DNA from: Acidobacteriota bacterium | Lineage (GTDB): Bacteria; Acidobacteriota; Blastocatellia; Chloracidobacteriales; Chloracidobacteriaceae | Direction: 5' to 3' | Assembly (NCBI GenBank): GCA_016208495.1 | Contig: JACQXX010000087.1 | Span: 1 to 51,975, forward strand | DNA: 51,975 bases | Part shown: positions 9,534 to 19,500 of the stretch, piece by piece | Position numbering within the stretch: the first letter of the stretch is position 1 | Layout: every line of letters begins with the position of its first letter | Notes under the pieces: generated by a model | What the model was told of the DNA's origin: nothing | Databases searched by the model: none | The model's input: only the letters and a program-made list of their open reading frames with translations | Position numbers and translations under genes: made by a program

Positions 9534-9714
9534 GATCTATCACCCTTGATGAAAAAACGAAAAAAGGAAGAACTCAACCGAACTGTGGGATGCAGAGCAA
9601 CCTGGTTGTGTTTTTAGAATGAGCCAACCGTCTTTATCAGAGCAGGTTGCGAATTGCAAAGGACAAATGAAAGCCTCAAGTCAGTGAAGAAAAAACAGGA
9701 TGAAATTGGGTTCT

Positions 9715-10175
9715 TCATCCTATCTTCGGCGTGGAGACCCGGTCCTGGCTGGGCCGGGAGGAAACGCCGCTCCTTTTTGAGTTGATACGAAAGCGGGAAG
9801 AACGAATCCTTCCCACCCTCGATGTGATGTGAAGAGAGTACATCACGCACCGATTTGCATCGGGTAGTGCGTACCGGTCTAACTGTGACCGCCGACCGGA
9901 TTCGACTTCCTCTCGACCGGATTTGGGAAGGTTTGCCGTGACCGGCACTGGCACTGACTCCCATGCCTGTTTAACCTGTCACCGTAGGGCAGCGGACTGA
10001 GGCGGCATCCGCAGGTACCTGTATATTCTTCCCAATCGGTTCCCGTGATTTGCACGGGGGTCTGGTCAACCGGAGCTTGAGCCAATCTCCCCACACCGGC
10101 CATCCGTCAGGATGGCGTCGTGGCGACACAACTCAAGCTCGGCCCTTGAGGACCGAGTCTGTTGACTTACTTTTC
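9715..10175 (-). mobile_element. Structured GC-rich block: possible IS200/IS605-like remnant or structured RNA
   Basis: Several nested inverted repeats are visible. CGGCGT (9727-9732) pairs with ACGCCG (9764-9769) around an inner CCCGG/CCGGG stem. GAGCTTGAG near 10071 pairs with CTCAAGCTC near 10131, enclosing GCCATCC/GGATGGC. Read on the minus strand, the left-hand hairpin looks to me like the subterminal hairpin seen after tnpB genes in IS200/IS605-type elements, where an omega RNA overlaps the 3' end. No tnpA or tnpB coding sequence is present. This is inference from memory of such ends. A free-standing structured RNA is the alternative; RNase P, tmRNA and SRP RNA signatures were not seen. 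Confidence 0.35.
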
Positions 10176-10293
10176 CAGGGAGCGTTTTTCACTTATAGTA
10201 TTACTTACTATTGGATAAAAAGCTATCCTCCGTGCCGATCACTATGCGAACAATTAAGGAAATATCAGGCAGTTAAAATGATAGATGATACTG

Positions 10294-10488
10294 ATGAAAA
10301 TAACTCGACCACAGTGGATAGAATGTTGGGAGTCTGGAGAAGCAATGAACGTGAGCCCGGAGGCTGGTTTAGGAAAATTTGAATGTGCCTATAAGAGGTA
10401 TTTCGGAGAAGAAAGTCTGTTTCTTGATGAGTGTCTGTGCCTTCAGTTGCTTGCCCAGTGTGAGATCCAGTATCTCATTCAATCTTGA
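10294..10488 (+). CDS. Possible small hypothetical protein
   Basis: 64 residues, beginning MKITRPQWIECWESGEA and ending QYLIQS. It is acidic and Cys-containing, with no signal peptide, membrane helix or recognised motif. There is no convincing ribosome site. It lies in the AT-rich stretch right of the hairpin block and ends 34 bp before a convergent gene. Amino-acid composition looks protein-like, but nothing else supports it. Treat it as a weak candidate. Confidence 0.25.
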   Translation: MKITRPQWIECWESGEAMNVSPEAGLGKFECAYKRYFGEESLFLDECLCLQLLAQCEIQYLIQS

Positions 10489-10522
10489 GACCCCGGACGC
10501 GGCTGCCCGACCAGAATGGCAA

Positions 10523-11248
10523 TCAAACACCAAATCCGCGAACCCGTCGTGATCGAGTAACTGGAAAACTTGAATTCAATGGAAGACTCGTTTTCGGGGC
10601 CACCAGTTTTGACTGTGGTTCCTGGTTTGGCGGCGCCTCGGTTGCATCCGTTTCAGGTTGAGTTGGTTCGGATTGTTCTTCAAAGTGCTTCAGGATTTGG
10701 GGGCGAGCCTGCTTGACCGCTGCCACCAGACCAAGATAGACACTTTGAAATTCGTCAAATCCAACCTGGGGATCCGTTCGAACAGAAAACTTAAACCCAA
10801 TATCATCTTCTTCATCAATAAAAAATGCCCCCACTGCCAGTTGATCGTTGAGGCTGAGTAAAGTCTTAAAAAGTAGAGTTGGATTGGCTATTTTTTTGGT
10901 ATTTCCAAATTTGTAGGCATAAAAGCCCAGCATTTTCTTCGATGGCATGTTGACCAAAACCAGGTCCACCACCTCTTTTCCACTCTGATAATGTGTCACC
11001 AGGGTGCTGGTATTCCCTTGTCGTTTTTCACTCTTGACATTCATTCGTTTCAAATATCCCTGCAGGGTATCAACCAGGGTTGGAGCCGGTTTAGGGACAG
11101 TCGGGGTTGATTGACCGGAAGTTGTACTGGTTGCCGGTGAGGTCGTTTTTTTCTTGGGCGGCGGAGCCTCCTGGGCAGAGACCGCGGGTCCTGTCAGGAA
11201 ACAGAAAAGCAGAGGCAACAAGGCAGATGCAAAATGGGTCAAGCGCAT
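10523..11248 (-). CDS. Secreted YbjN / type III chaperone-like domain protein
   Basis: 241 residues from ATG 11248, which gives a clean signal peptide: MRLTHFASALL, hydrophobic core, then AVSAQE for cleavage. The longer frame to 11386 would bury it behind 46 unlikely residues. After a Pro/Thr/Lys-rich linker comes an alpha/beta domain (about residues 55-190) with LVDTLQGYLKRMNVKSE, LVLVNMPSKKMLGFY and FFIDEEDDIGFKFSV, resembling YbjN/Tir-chaperone folds. The acidic, Pro-rich tail ends RVRGFGV. Location is inferred as periplasmic or secreted. The family has no firm biochemical role. It is divergent from the SprT-like gene. Confidence 0.6.
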   Translation of the reverse strand: MRLTHFASALLPLLFCFLTGPAVSAQEAPPPKKKTTSPATSTTSGQSTPTVPKPAPTLVDTLQGYLKRMNVKSEKRQGNTSTLVTHYQSGKEVVDLVLVNMPSKKMLGFYAYKFGNTKKIANPTLLFKTLLSLNDQLAVGAFFIDEEDDIGFKFSVRTDPQVGFDEFQSVYLGLVAAVKQARPQILKHFEEQSEPTQPETDATEAPPNQEPQSKLVAPKTSLPLNSSFPVTRSRRVRGFGV

Positions 11249-11505
11249 AAAAAGAGTGATGGACAAGTTCGAGTTTGGTGCGGTGGCTGGAGGAATTGAG
11301 GGGATTGAGGGGTATGAAAAACCCGAAGCCCGGTTGCAAAGTAGCATGCTCTGGAAAAGGCTGGCAAGGATTCTTTTCCTGACCAAAATATGCTCAAATA
11401 GGGCGCCGTAATCACCGTCACTCCATTCAATTCCATGAAGAAAAAGTGCTGGTGGTTGAATTCAATATCACGATTTGAAAGTGATTTCCTTTCTTACCCA
11501 AATCC

Positions 11506-12297
11506 ATGTCAGAACAAAAAGTTGTTTCGTCTCCAGCCGTGGAAACACTTGAAACCGAGTTAGCTGAGTTTGCTCGTCACCAATTTCGGAAATTTGCTCC
11601 GCGCAAGGTGGCGCCCGCTGAGTTTCAGGTTCGATTTTACCCGTATGCCGGGTTTAACAATACCATCCGACTGCGGCAGGGAACGCTACTGATCCGGCTG
11701 TCTGATTTACTCAAAGGTGCCTCGCCGGTGGTTCGGCACGCGATTATTGGTATTTTAATTGCCAAGATTTTAAAGAAGCCGGTTCCGGTTGAGTATGAAG
11801 AAGCCTTTCGAGTTTTTACGCAACTTCCCAGTGTCAAAACTGCCATTGAGCGCGCCCGCCGGGTCCGAGGGTTTAAGCACGTCACTGGTGAAAAAGGCCA
11901 GGTCTATGACCTTGGAGAACTGTTTCAAACACTCAACCATCAATATTTTTCTGATGAATTAAGCCAGCCAACCCTGACCTGGAGCCGAACCCAAACCCGC
12001 CGGATTCTCGGTCATTATGACCGGGCTCACCACACCATTGTCATCAGCCGAACCCTTGATGATCCACGCGTCCCAGGCTACGTTGTGGCCTATGTGCTGT
12101 ATCACGAAATGCTGCATATCAAGCACCGGGTTCGTTCCGTCAATGGTCGAAATTGTATTCACTCAACTGAGTTTCAGACCGAAGAACGTGTCTTTGCCAG
12201 GTATACCGAAGCCCAACAGTGGTTAAGTGAACTTGCTCGTCGTCCCAAACCCAAGCCGGTCCGGAGAAAATCACCTGCCAAGCCAAATAGTGGTTAG
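11506..12297 (+). CDS. SprT-like / M48-type zinc metallopeptidase-domain protein
   Basis: 263 residues. The zinc site is H200-E201-M-L-H204 in VLYHEMLHIKHR, with H219 (CIHS) as likely third ligand. The preceding LGELFQTLNHQYFSDEL and RRILGHYDRAHHTIVISRTLD are typical SprT-family lead-in sequences. No signal peptide or membrane helix is visible, so it is probably cytoplasmic. The roughly 120-residue N-terminal domain is not recognised, and the C-terminus is a basic tail (RRKSPAKP). SprT-like proteases cut DNA-protein crosslinks in eukaryotes; bacterial function is unknown. Its TAG stop is part of the first AGTGGTT repeat unit that follows. Confidence 0.8.
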   Translation: MSEQKVVSSPAVETLETELAEFARHQFRKFAPRKVAPAEFQVRFYPYAGFNNTIRLRQGTLLIRLSDLLKGASPVVRHAIIGILIAKILKKPVPVEYEEAFRVFTQLPSVKTAIERARRVRGFKHVTGEKGQVYDLGELFQTLNHQYFSDELSQPTLTWSRTQTRRILGHYDRAHHTIVISRTLDDPRVPGYVVAYVLYHEMLHIKHRVRSVNGRNCIHSTEFQTEERVFARYTEAQQWLSELARRPKPKPVRRKSPAKPNSG

Positions 12298-12435
12298 TGA
12301 TTAGTGATTAGTGGTTAGAAATCAACACTTTCCAAGAACCAAGCACCAAATAGTGGTTAGTGGTTAGTGGTTAGTGGTTAGAAATCAACACTTTCCAAGA
12401 ACCAGGAACTCACCACTCACTCACCACTACTAACC
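12289..12435. repeat. AGTGGTT heptamer array, inverted arms
   Basis: AGTGGTT/AGTGATT heptamers begin inside the last codons of the SprT-like gene and supply its TAG. Two left-arm clusters are separated by a conserved segment AGAAATCAACACTTTCCAAG followed by AACCA. The right arm (CACCACT, CTAACC) faces the 3' end of the convergent kinase. The same repeat and segment recur at 21307-21737. Confidence 0.9.
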
Positions 12436-12438
12436 TTC

Positions 12439-13431
12439 TTAAACATTGCGAAGCGGAAAATTGCGTCCGGCCATGTTGGGTGGAAGCGAGCATTCAGCCG
12501 CTTCGGTTAACTCCTGGGCAAATTCCAGGGTTGACGAGGGGCGATCCTCAGGTTTTTTGCTAAGGGCTCGCAAGACCACGTCTGAGACAGGTTTGGGCAA
12601 ATCTGGTCGGAGCGTGTTGGGTGGTTGAGGTGGAATCCGAACGTGCTTGTTGGCCAGTTGCATTACGGTCGGAGCATTAAATGGAACGCATCCAGTGAGC
12701 ATTTCATACAAAATCACTCCCAGCCCATAGACATCAGTGCGAGCGTCAATGGTTTTGTCCATCCATTGTTCGGGGGACATATAGTAGGGAGTTCCCGCCA
12801 CCCGGCCCTGTTCAGTCAATGTTTTCATTAAGTTACCGGTAAACCGAAGTTTGGCCAGACCAAAATCAATGACTTTGACAACTTCGCCCTGGCCTTCATA
12901 TTTCTCAACAATAATGTTTTCCGGTTTCAGATCACGGTGAATGATTTTGTTGTTATGGGCGACATTCAGTGCCGAACACATCTGGTTAAACAGATGAACC
13001 GTCCGATGGAGATCAAGCATCTTTTCCTCGCGCAAAACCTGGCGCAAGGTTCGGCCAGACAGCATTTCCATCACCAGGAACGTGATGCCGTCAGGTGTGA
13101 CCCCAAAATCATACACGGCAATGGTGTTTGGATGATGGATTCGGCCCAGGGCAAGTGCTTCGCGTCGGAACCGTTCGGTTGCGGCTGAGTCAGCCACCAG
13201 TTCCGGTTTCAGGACTTTTACGGCGACATCATCCTGAATTGATAATCGTCGGGCACGATACACGGCACCACTGGCCCCTTGACCAATTTTGGACTTGATC
13301 AGGTATTTGTTATCAAGCGTTCGGCCCAATAAATAATCTTCACCCGCCAGTTCTGGTAGTCTGGTTCCGTCTTCTGGGCAAAATCGCATGGTATCTGGCC
13401 AATCTCGGGTACAACGTGGGCATTTTTTCAT
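12439..13431 (-). CDS. Serine/threonine protein kinase with N-terminal Cys knuckle
   Basis: 330 residues from ATG 13431; a TTG 21 bp upstream is possible, and neither start has a strong ribosome site. The N-terminus has CPRC and FCPEDG (C4, C7, C18), a partial zinc knuckle common ahead of acidobacterial kinases. The kinase domain spans about 43-315: glycine loop GQGASGAVY, K72 in VAVKVL, HRDLKPEN (D167), DFG (D189), GTPYYMSPEQW. All catalytic residues are present. Unlike most PknB relatives, it has no transmembrane helix or sensor domain, so it is cytoplasmic. The substrate is unknown; the orphan response regulator upstream is a neighbour but not a demonstrated partner. Confidence 0.9.
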   Translation of the reverse strand: MKKCPRCTRDWPDTMRFCPEDGTRLPELAGEDYLLGRTLDNKYLIKSKIGQGASGAVYRARRLSIQDDVAVKVLKPELVADSAATERFRREALALGRIHHPNTIAVYDFGVTPDGITFLVMEMLSGRTLRQVLREEKMLDLHRTVHLFNQMCSALNVAHNNKIIHRDLKPENIIVEKYEGQGEVVKVIDFGLAKLRFTGNLMKTLTEQGRVAGTPYYMSPEQWMDKTIDARTDVYGLGVILYEMLTGCVPFNAPTVMQLANKHVRIPPQPPNTLRPDLPKPVSDVVLRALSKKPEDRPSSTLEFAQELTEAAECSLPPNMAGRNFPLRNV

Positions 13432-13677
13432 AGGCAACTTAGGGTGAGACAAGCCAACCTGACAGAGTTTATTCTACCAGGTGGAGGAAGTTCCCTGGTG
13501 TATCCTCTTTGACAACTTGTTCCCTCTGGCCAACCGTGGCAATGAGGGGATTGGCACGTGCAAGCGATTGAATTGATTGTTTTTCGGAGCGTGGAGATTG
13601 TGGGTGAACAGACTGGCCCAGTATACGATGTTTCACAAGAAAGCGCCAATCAGGGAACGCAAAAGCCCAAAGAAAAA

Positions 13678-13820
13678 GGGCTGAAAACATCAGGCTGAAG
13701 ACAGTAGGCTCGGGGTATGAAACCCATTTTCTTCAGCCCCGAGCTTGCGAGACTTCAGCCCCAAGCCCTAAGCCCTGGTTTGTTCAGCCCCAAGCCCTAA
13801 GCCCGCCTTCTTCAGCCCTA
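13678..13820. repeat. GGGCTGA-type heptamer array, inverted arms
   Basis: Left-arm units GGGCTGAAAACAT/AGGCTGAAG (13678-13710) face right-arm units CTTCAGCCC and CAAGCCCTAAGCCC (13730-13818). The TAG stop of the response regulator on the minus strand is read out of TAGGGCTGAAG, at the array edge. The gap between the kinase start and this array (13432-13677) shows nothing else recognisable. Confidence 0.85.
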
Positions 13821-14495
13821 ATTCCCAGGTTCCTTGAGCATATATCCCGCACCACGAATGGTATGAATCAACTTCGGTTCAAAGTCGCGATCTATTTTGT
13901 TCCGCAGGTAGTTGATATAAACGTCAATCACATTTGTCAGCGTATCAAATGACAAATCCCAGACCTTTTCAGACAGAACGGTGCGCGAAAGCACGCGATT
14001 GGGGTTTTGCATCAGGCATTCAAGCAGGGCAAATTCTTTGGCTGTCAGCAAGATTTCTTTGCCGCTCCGCATAACCTTCCGGGCGACTGGGTCAAGCATA
14101 AGGTCCGCGACTCGAAGGACGGGTGAGGTATCCTGTCGCGAACGCCGGATCAATGCCCTGATTCGAGCCACCAGTTCAACAAAGGCAAATGGTTTGGTCA
14201 GGTAATCATCTGCCCCAAGATCAAGCCCTTGAACCCTGGTTTCCAGGTCATCTCGGGCAGTCAAAATCAGAATTGGGGTGTGGACCTGGCTTTCCCGAAG
14301 TCGCCGACATACTTCGAGCCCGCCCATGGAAGGCAGCATCAAATCCAAAATAATGACGTCATAAGGAAATTGAAGCGCCTGGATGAAGCCGTCTTCGCCG
14401 TCATGGACCACATCAACCGCCATTCCTTCTTCTTTCAGGCCGCGTTCCACAAGCGAAGCCATTTTCACTTCATCTTCGATCACCAAAACTCTCAT
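13818..14495 (-). CDS. OmpR/PhoB-family response regulator (orphan)
   Basis: 225 residues. The receiver domain (1-118) has the acidic pocket E7/D8, phospho-acceptor D51 in VIILDLMLP, and the switch Thr and Lys in LILTAR and YLTKPF. The winged-helix DNA-binding domain (about 128-222) has MLDPVARKVMRSGKEILLTAKEF and ends in the expected IRGAGYML. It should bind DNA when phosphorylated. No histidine kinase lies next to it; the gene upstream encodes a HIT protein and the one downstream a Ser/Thr kinase. Its signal is unknown. Confidence 0.93.
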   Translation of the reverse strand: MRVLVIEDEVKMASLVERGLKEEGMAVDVVHDGEDGFIQALQFPYDVIILDLMLPSMGGLEVCRRLRESQVHTPILILTARDDLETRVQGLDLGADDYLTKPFAFVELVARIRALIRRSRQDTSPVLRVADLMLDPVARKVMRSGKEILLTAKEFALLECLMQNPNRVLSRTVLSEKVWDLSFDTLTNVIDVYINYLRNKIDRDFEPKLIHTIRGAGYMLKEPGN

Positions 14496-14519
14496 GTCAG
14501 TTTCGTTTTACCCGTTTTC

Positions 14520-14870
14520 TTACCCTGGAGGCCATCCAAGGTCACGTCCACCTAGCACGTGGACATGTAACTGAAAAACTGTCTGTCCAGCGTTGCGTCC
14601 AGTGTTGACCACCACTCGATATCCGGTTTCCGCAATACCCGTTGTTTGGGCAATTTGAGCCGCCACCCGCAACAAGTGCCCAAGCAGTTGTGTGTCTTCT
14701 CCGGTTGCTTCACTGATTGATTCCAGTGGTTTGCGGGGAATCACCAGGATATGAACCGGCGCCTGGGGGTTGATATCACGAAAGGCGACACACTGGTCAT
14801 CTTCAAACACAATATCCGCCGGGATTTCCCGGCGCGCAATTTTCAGAAAAATGTTGTTTGGATCTGCCAT
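14520..14870 (-). CDS. HIT-family nucleotide-binding protein (HinT-like)
   Basis: 116 residues, full length for HinT, starting MADPNNIFLKIARREIPADIV. The C-terminal motif reads VFQLHVHVLGGRD. The second and third histidines of the triad (H102, H104) are present; the first position is Gln (Q100). H102, corresponding to the nucleophile of HINT1, is retained. HinT enzymes hydrolyse AMP-lysine-type phosphoramidates and acyl-AMP in the cytoplasm. It lies 24 bp upstream of the response regulator on the same strand and may be co-transcribed with it. Confidence 0.9.
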   Translation of the reverse strand: MADPNNIFLKIARREIPADIVFEDDQCVAFRDINPQAPVHILVIPRKPLESISEATGEDTQLLGHLLRVAAQIAQTTGIAETGYRVVVNTGRNAGQTVFQLHVHVLGGRDLGWPPG

Positions 14871-14902
14871 AAAGGGAAGTCCTTTGAGGAAGAGCGAGTT
14901 GT

Positions 14903-15118
14903 GAGTAGCGAATAGCGAGTCGTCAAGCCAGGAAAAGAAGGTACGGAGTAGTCAGGACAAAATCAGGTGAGGTCTTTAGTAAAATTTCACAGATATTTTC
15001 AACACGGAGTTCGCGAAAAGAATCAATCATTTACCAGATTGGATATCCTGGTGATCTTATGAAAAAGCACAGAGCAAGTATGGCTTGACGACTCGCTATT
15101 CGCTACTCGCTACTCGCT
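14903..15118. repeat. 28-bp perfect inverted repeat built of ACTCGCT heptamers
   Basis: Bases 14903-14930 are the exact reverse complement of 15081-15108, with about 150 bp between them. Both arms contain GAGTAGC/GAATAGC heptamers, and the right arm continues to 15118, close to the murA stop. The interior (14931-15080) is AT-rich with no gene. This is either a heptamer-array pair or a small hairpin element. Confidence 0.85.
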
Positions 15119-15127
15119 TTTGAATTG

Positions 15128-16387
15128 TTAACTCCGAAACCGTTCGATTTGGGCGCCGACCGAGCACAATTTTTCTTCAATTCGTTCATAGCCCCGATCA
15201 ATGTGGTAAACCCGATCCACAATGGTTTCGCCATCCGCCGCCAGACCGGCCAGCACCAGGGAAGCACTGGCGCGTAAATCGGACGCCTGGACTCCAGCCC
15301 CCGTGAGTTTCCCCGTGCCACTCACGATAGCCTGATTTCCACGAAGTGTAATGTGCGCACCCATGCGCATCATTTCACTGGCGTGCATAAACCGGTTTTC
15401 AAAAATGGTTTCGGTGATGACCGATGTTCCTTCGGCGTGGGTCATCACGGCCAGATACTGAGCCTGCATATCGGTTGGGAAGGCCGGGAAGGGAAGCGTT
15501 GTCACATTTAAGGCTTTCAGTGGCCCGGCATAGGACGCATGAAGGGCAACATCGCTTAGCCGATCAATTTTGAGGCCGGCTTCCTGAAACTTATCAATCA
15601 CCGCTGTCAGGTGATCTGGGTTGCAATCAGTAATTTCCAGATTGCCCTGGGTTATGGCCGCAGCCGCCAGAAGGGTTCCGGCTTCAATTCGGTCAGGAAT
15701 GATCGTGTGCTCAGCACCACGTAACCGCTCGACGCCTTCAATGACAATGGTTGGTGTTCCCGCACCCGTGATCCGGGCGCCCATTCGATTGAGCAGCACT
15801 GCCAGATCAACGACTTCGGGTTCACTGGCGGCGTTTTGGAGCACTGTTCGGCCACGTGCCAGCGCACCGGCCATCATCAGGTTTTCAGTCCCGGTGACCG
15901 TTACCTGATCAAAATAGACTTCGGCTCCAACCAGTTTGTCGGCATGGGCAACGACATTTCCATTCACCAGTTCAATTGCGGCGCCCATTTTGGTAAGTGC
16001 CATCAAGTGAAGGTCAATCGGGCGTTGTCCGATGGCACAACCACCAGGCAAACTGACACTGGCGTGTCCAAAGCGAGCGACCAGCGGTCCTAAAACCAAA
16101 ACTGAAGCCCGCATGGTTTTCACCAGTTCATAGGGCGCTTCACAAAATTGAATTGGATCGGCCTGAATTTTCAATGTGCCACGTTCCGGCATCAGGACAA
16201 GGCCACCCATGTCTTCAATGAGTCGCCGCATCGTGATGATGTCCCGGACATACGGAAGATTGTGTAATGTGACCGCATCTGAGGTAAGGAGGGCGGCTGC
16301 CATACAGGGGAGGGCTGCATTTTTGGCCCCACTGACACTGATGCGCCCTTCGAGGGGGTTTTTACCAATGATTCGAAACTTATCCAT
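15128..16387 (-). CDS. murA: UDP-N-acetylglucosamine 1-carboxyvinyltransferase
   Basis: 419 residues, standard length. It transfers enolpyruvate from PEP to UDP-GlcNAc, the first committed step of peptidoglycan synthesis, in the cytosol. Key residues are intact: K22-N23 in SGAKNA, R93 in TMRAS, and the catalytic C117 in GGCAIGQRP. Cys rather than Asp at this position predicts fosfomycin sensitivity. The chain ends [19 protein letters not shown], as expected. It is transcribed in the same direction as the HIT gene but separated by the 28-bp inverted-repeat element. Confidence 0.96.
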   Translation of the reverse strand: MDKFRIIGKNPLEGRISVSGAKNAALPCMAAALLTSDAVTLHNLPYVRDIITMRRLIEDMGGLVLMPERGTLKIQADPIQFCEAPYELVKTMRASVLVLGPLVARFGHASVSLPGGCAIGQRPIDLHLMALTKMGAAIELVNGNVVAHADKLVGAEVYFDQVTVTGTENLMMAGALARGRTVLQNAASEPEVVDLAVLLNRMGARITGAGTPTIVIEGVERLRGAEHTIIPDRIEAGTLLAAAAITQGNLEITDCNPDHLTAVIDKFQEAGLKIDRLSDVALHASYAGPLKALNVTTLPFPAFPTDMQAQYLAVMTHAEGTSVITETIFENRFMHASEMMRMGAHITLRGNQAIVSGTGKLTGAGVQASDLRASASLVLAGLAADGETIVDRVYHIDRGYERIEEKLCSVGAQIERFRS

Positions 16388-16431
16388 CCTAGTGATTCAA
16401 CCTTTAAAAAATTAGAGATAACTCAGATTAA

Positions 16432-16592
16432 AGTCAGTAGTCAGTAGTTGATAAGTCAGTAGTCAGTAGACCAAATCCAGGTATTTCAGTCTGCAAAGAC
16501 CTTGAAAGAACTCTTTGCAAGCTACTCAAAAAGAACCAGATAGACTTGACCGACAATTCAAAATCCCAACGTTTGACTACTGACTACTGACT
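16432..16592. repeat. AGTCAGT heptamer array, inverted arms
   Basis: AGTCAGT units at 16432-16470 just upstream of murA are matched by ACTGACT units at 16574-16592, four bases from the stop of the sigma-54 activator. Between them (16471-16573) nothing is recognised. Each unit junction (AGTAG, read in either arm's sense) carries TAG. Confidence 0.85.
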
Positions 16593-16596
16593 CTTT

Positions 16597-19500
16597 TCAT
16601 TCAATCGTTTCCAACCCAAACCGTTTGCGCTTGAGGATCAGGCCCTGTCGGGTGAGTCCCAATTCACGTGCGGCGCGGGTGATATTGCCGGAATGCCGTT
16701 CCAGGGCTTCTGAAACCAGCTTGCGTTCAAGCTCTTCGACGGCTTCGGACAGCGTTTTGGGTGTGGCAATCATTGAGCCGGAGCGCCGCCCTTGAATCGA
16801 AACCGAGACTGGACGCTGCCAGACTTCGTTGGAAAAATGTTCTGGCATCAGGATGGTTTCGTGGGGCGCGAGGGCCACAGCCCGTTCAATTTCATTTTTT
16901 AATTGGCGGACATTTCCAGGCCAGGAGAATTTGCTCAGGATTTCCATCGCGGCTTCAGAAAGAGAAATGGTTTTGTTTTCTTTTTTCGCGGCGGCTTTGA
17001 GCAGATAGCGAACCAGCACCGGGATGTCTTCGCGGCGTTCACGCAAGGGCGGCACATGAATGCGAATGACATTGAGCCGGTGATACAGATCTTCCCGAAA
17101 TTTTCCACGCTCAACTTCCTTTTCCAGGTCCCGATTGGTGGCAGCCACCACGCGCACATCAACTTTGACCGGGTGGTCTTCCCCGACAGGGTGGATTTCG
17201 CGATCTTGTAGAAAGCGCAGTAACTTGGGTTGGACGTGCAGCGTGAGTTCGCCGATTTCATCTAAAAACAATGTTCCACCACTGGCGGCGCGGATGATGC
17301 CAAATGAATCTTTATCGGCACCGGTAAAGGCGCCGCGCCGGTGGCCAAACAACCGGCTCTCCACGAGTTCGGCTGGAATGGCGGCACAATTAAAGGGCAG
17401 AAACGGTTTGGCGCTTCGGGCGCTGGTATTGTGAACCGCCCGGGCGATGAGTTCTTTGCCGACACCAGATTCACCTGTAATCAAAACCGTCACGTCCGAT
17501 GAGCGAATTTTTTGAATTCGTTCCAGTGCCCGCATCATGGCCGGGGATTCACAGACAAACCCGGCGGCCACCAGATTGCTGCTGGTTTTATAACTGCTGA
17601 CAATGGTTTGTGAGGCCCGAACCGTGTTGCGCAGCATACAGTTTTCAAGTCCCAATTCGACAACCCGCAACAGCGAATCCAGGTTCCCCAGTTTGGTGAC
17701 CGAAGCTGGTGTTCCACCGCTCAGATAGAGCCAGAAGCGACGAAGCGGAGTTGGGTCATTGGTATGCCGGTTGTCGGCCAATAATTTTAGTTGAACGCCT
17801 GGCGGAAGCGGTTTTTCTTCTTCAAGGTGCAGCCGGAGTTCAAAAAACGCGCGGTCGGCTTCTTTGCGGTCGCATCCACGGGCGGTAACCAGTTTCAGAC
17901 TTTCATCCGCCAGTTGCTCAAACACCACCGCCTGCATTTGCAATTCATCGCGGATAATGGTGGCAACTTCACGCAGGAGCAAATCGTGTGAGGTGGCCGC
18001 CGTAATCAGGCGCTCGACAATGAGGGTATCCATGGTGAGTGCGGCTGATTCCGGACGCATGGAATATGAATTGTCGAGCAGTCGTTCAATGGCTTCCGTT
18101 GCCTGTTTTTGCCTGGGTTCGGCTTTGAGATCGGTAAAAATCTTGCAGGCTTTTTCCAGATGGGACATTGCCCGGTGCGGATTCGCTGTCCGCGCCATCG
18201 CCAGGCCGATTTCAAGATGGCTGCAGGCGGCCTCATAGGCAAAGCTGATTGATTCAAAGATGGAAATACTTTGCGCCAGCAGGGAAATTGCTTCGGTTGA
18301 CTCACCACGCGAGAGCCGGATGATGCCTTCATACCGGGCCGCCAGCCCTGACATGTGAAGGTTCGGCTGTGTTTTGAGCAGTTCCTGGGCTTGTTTGAGG
18401 TAATCAGCGGCTTTTTCAATATCAGAGCGCTGCAAATAGCCCGTGGCAAGCCGCAAGTAGGTGCCGGGAATATCCACCAGGCGGCCAATTTTGGAGTTGA
18501 GCTGGAGGGTGTGTTGAAATTGAACCAGCGCGTCATCAACCCGGTTTTGGGCCAGAAACACATCCCCAAGCGTCTCCCAGCCCATGGCTTCAATGGATTT
18601 GATACCGGTTTCAAGCGCCAGTTCAATGGCCCGCCGGACACAGCGTTCTGCATCCTGAAAGCGTCCCTGGCGCAGGTACAATTCGCCAAGTGTATCAAGC
18701 ACCACACTTTCAGTTCGCTTGTTGATGCCGGTGGCCAGATCAAACGCCATTTTGAGTGACGTTTCGGCCCGTTGCCATTCGCCGATTCCCAGTTGGGCAT
18801 CAGCCAGGTTGTTATAGGCGATCCCGAGCAGGTTGCGATCTTTGGTTTGTGACCAGTGCTCAATGGCGCGTTCGTAGTTGGCAACAGCTTTATGAATATT
18901 GCCTTCCTCAATCTCGACCATCGCCAGATTATTGAGGAGTTTGCCGATGGAAATGTGATCGGCGACCGTGGGGCGGCTGGACATTTTCTCAAGCAATTCT
19001 AGCCCACGCATTGAATCTTCACGTGATTCCTGCTGCCGGCCTTCGAGATAATCAACCAGGGACAGATTCCAGTAGGTTTGCGCCAATGCCCGGGCATCGC
19101 CCACGGCTTCCAGGTGATCAAGCCCGGCCAGCAAGTGGTCGCGTGAAATGGCATATTCGTCAATCATCCAGTACACATACCCAATCAGAGCGTGGGATGA
19201 CCCGCAACCAGTGACATCTTTAATTTCGGTGTACAGCTTGAGCGCATTGGTGGCGCAATAAATAGAACGCGGAGCATTATCGAGCCATCGGTAAATGCTC
19301 CCCATGCGATACCACAGATTGGCAATCGTGGTTTGGGGGAGGGTGTATTGGCGACCAGTCAAATCAACCGGAATGATTGCGGCCAGGGCCTCATCATACC
19401 GCCCGGTAATTTCAAGCAATTCAGCCAACTGACACCGGAGTTGAGCGGCTTCTTCCCGTGAAACAGATTCATTTTGCAGCAACTCGCCAATGAGCTGAAT

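Larger units (their letters stand above)
9534..10522. other. 989-bp region upstream of mreB: GC-rich hairpin block, then AT-rich DNA
   Basis: Bases 9534-9715 contain the mreB leader. Bases 9715-10175 form a GC-rich block of inverted repeats, listed separately. From about 10185 composition turns AT-rich. The open frames here (such as 9614-9964 and 9879-10103 minus) lack family features and are probably by-products of the hairpins. Confidence 0.5.

Noticed and set aside
9614-10103. Overlapping minus-strand frames in the GC-rich hairpin block as genes
   Set aside because: They are Arg/Ser/Pro-rich in all frames, lack ribosome sites, and follow the inverted repeats; treated as a structural or mobile remnant.
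17864-18992. Long frames overlapping the sigma-54 activator on both strands
   Set aside because: Shadows of the 1002-residue gene, whose domains are continuous.
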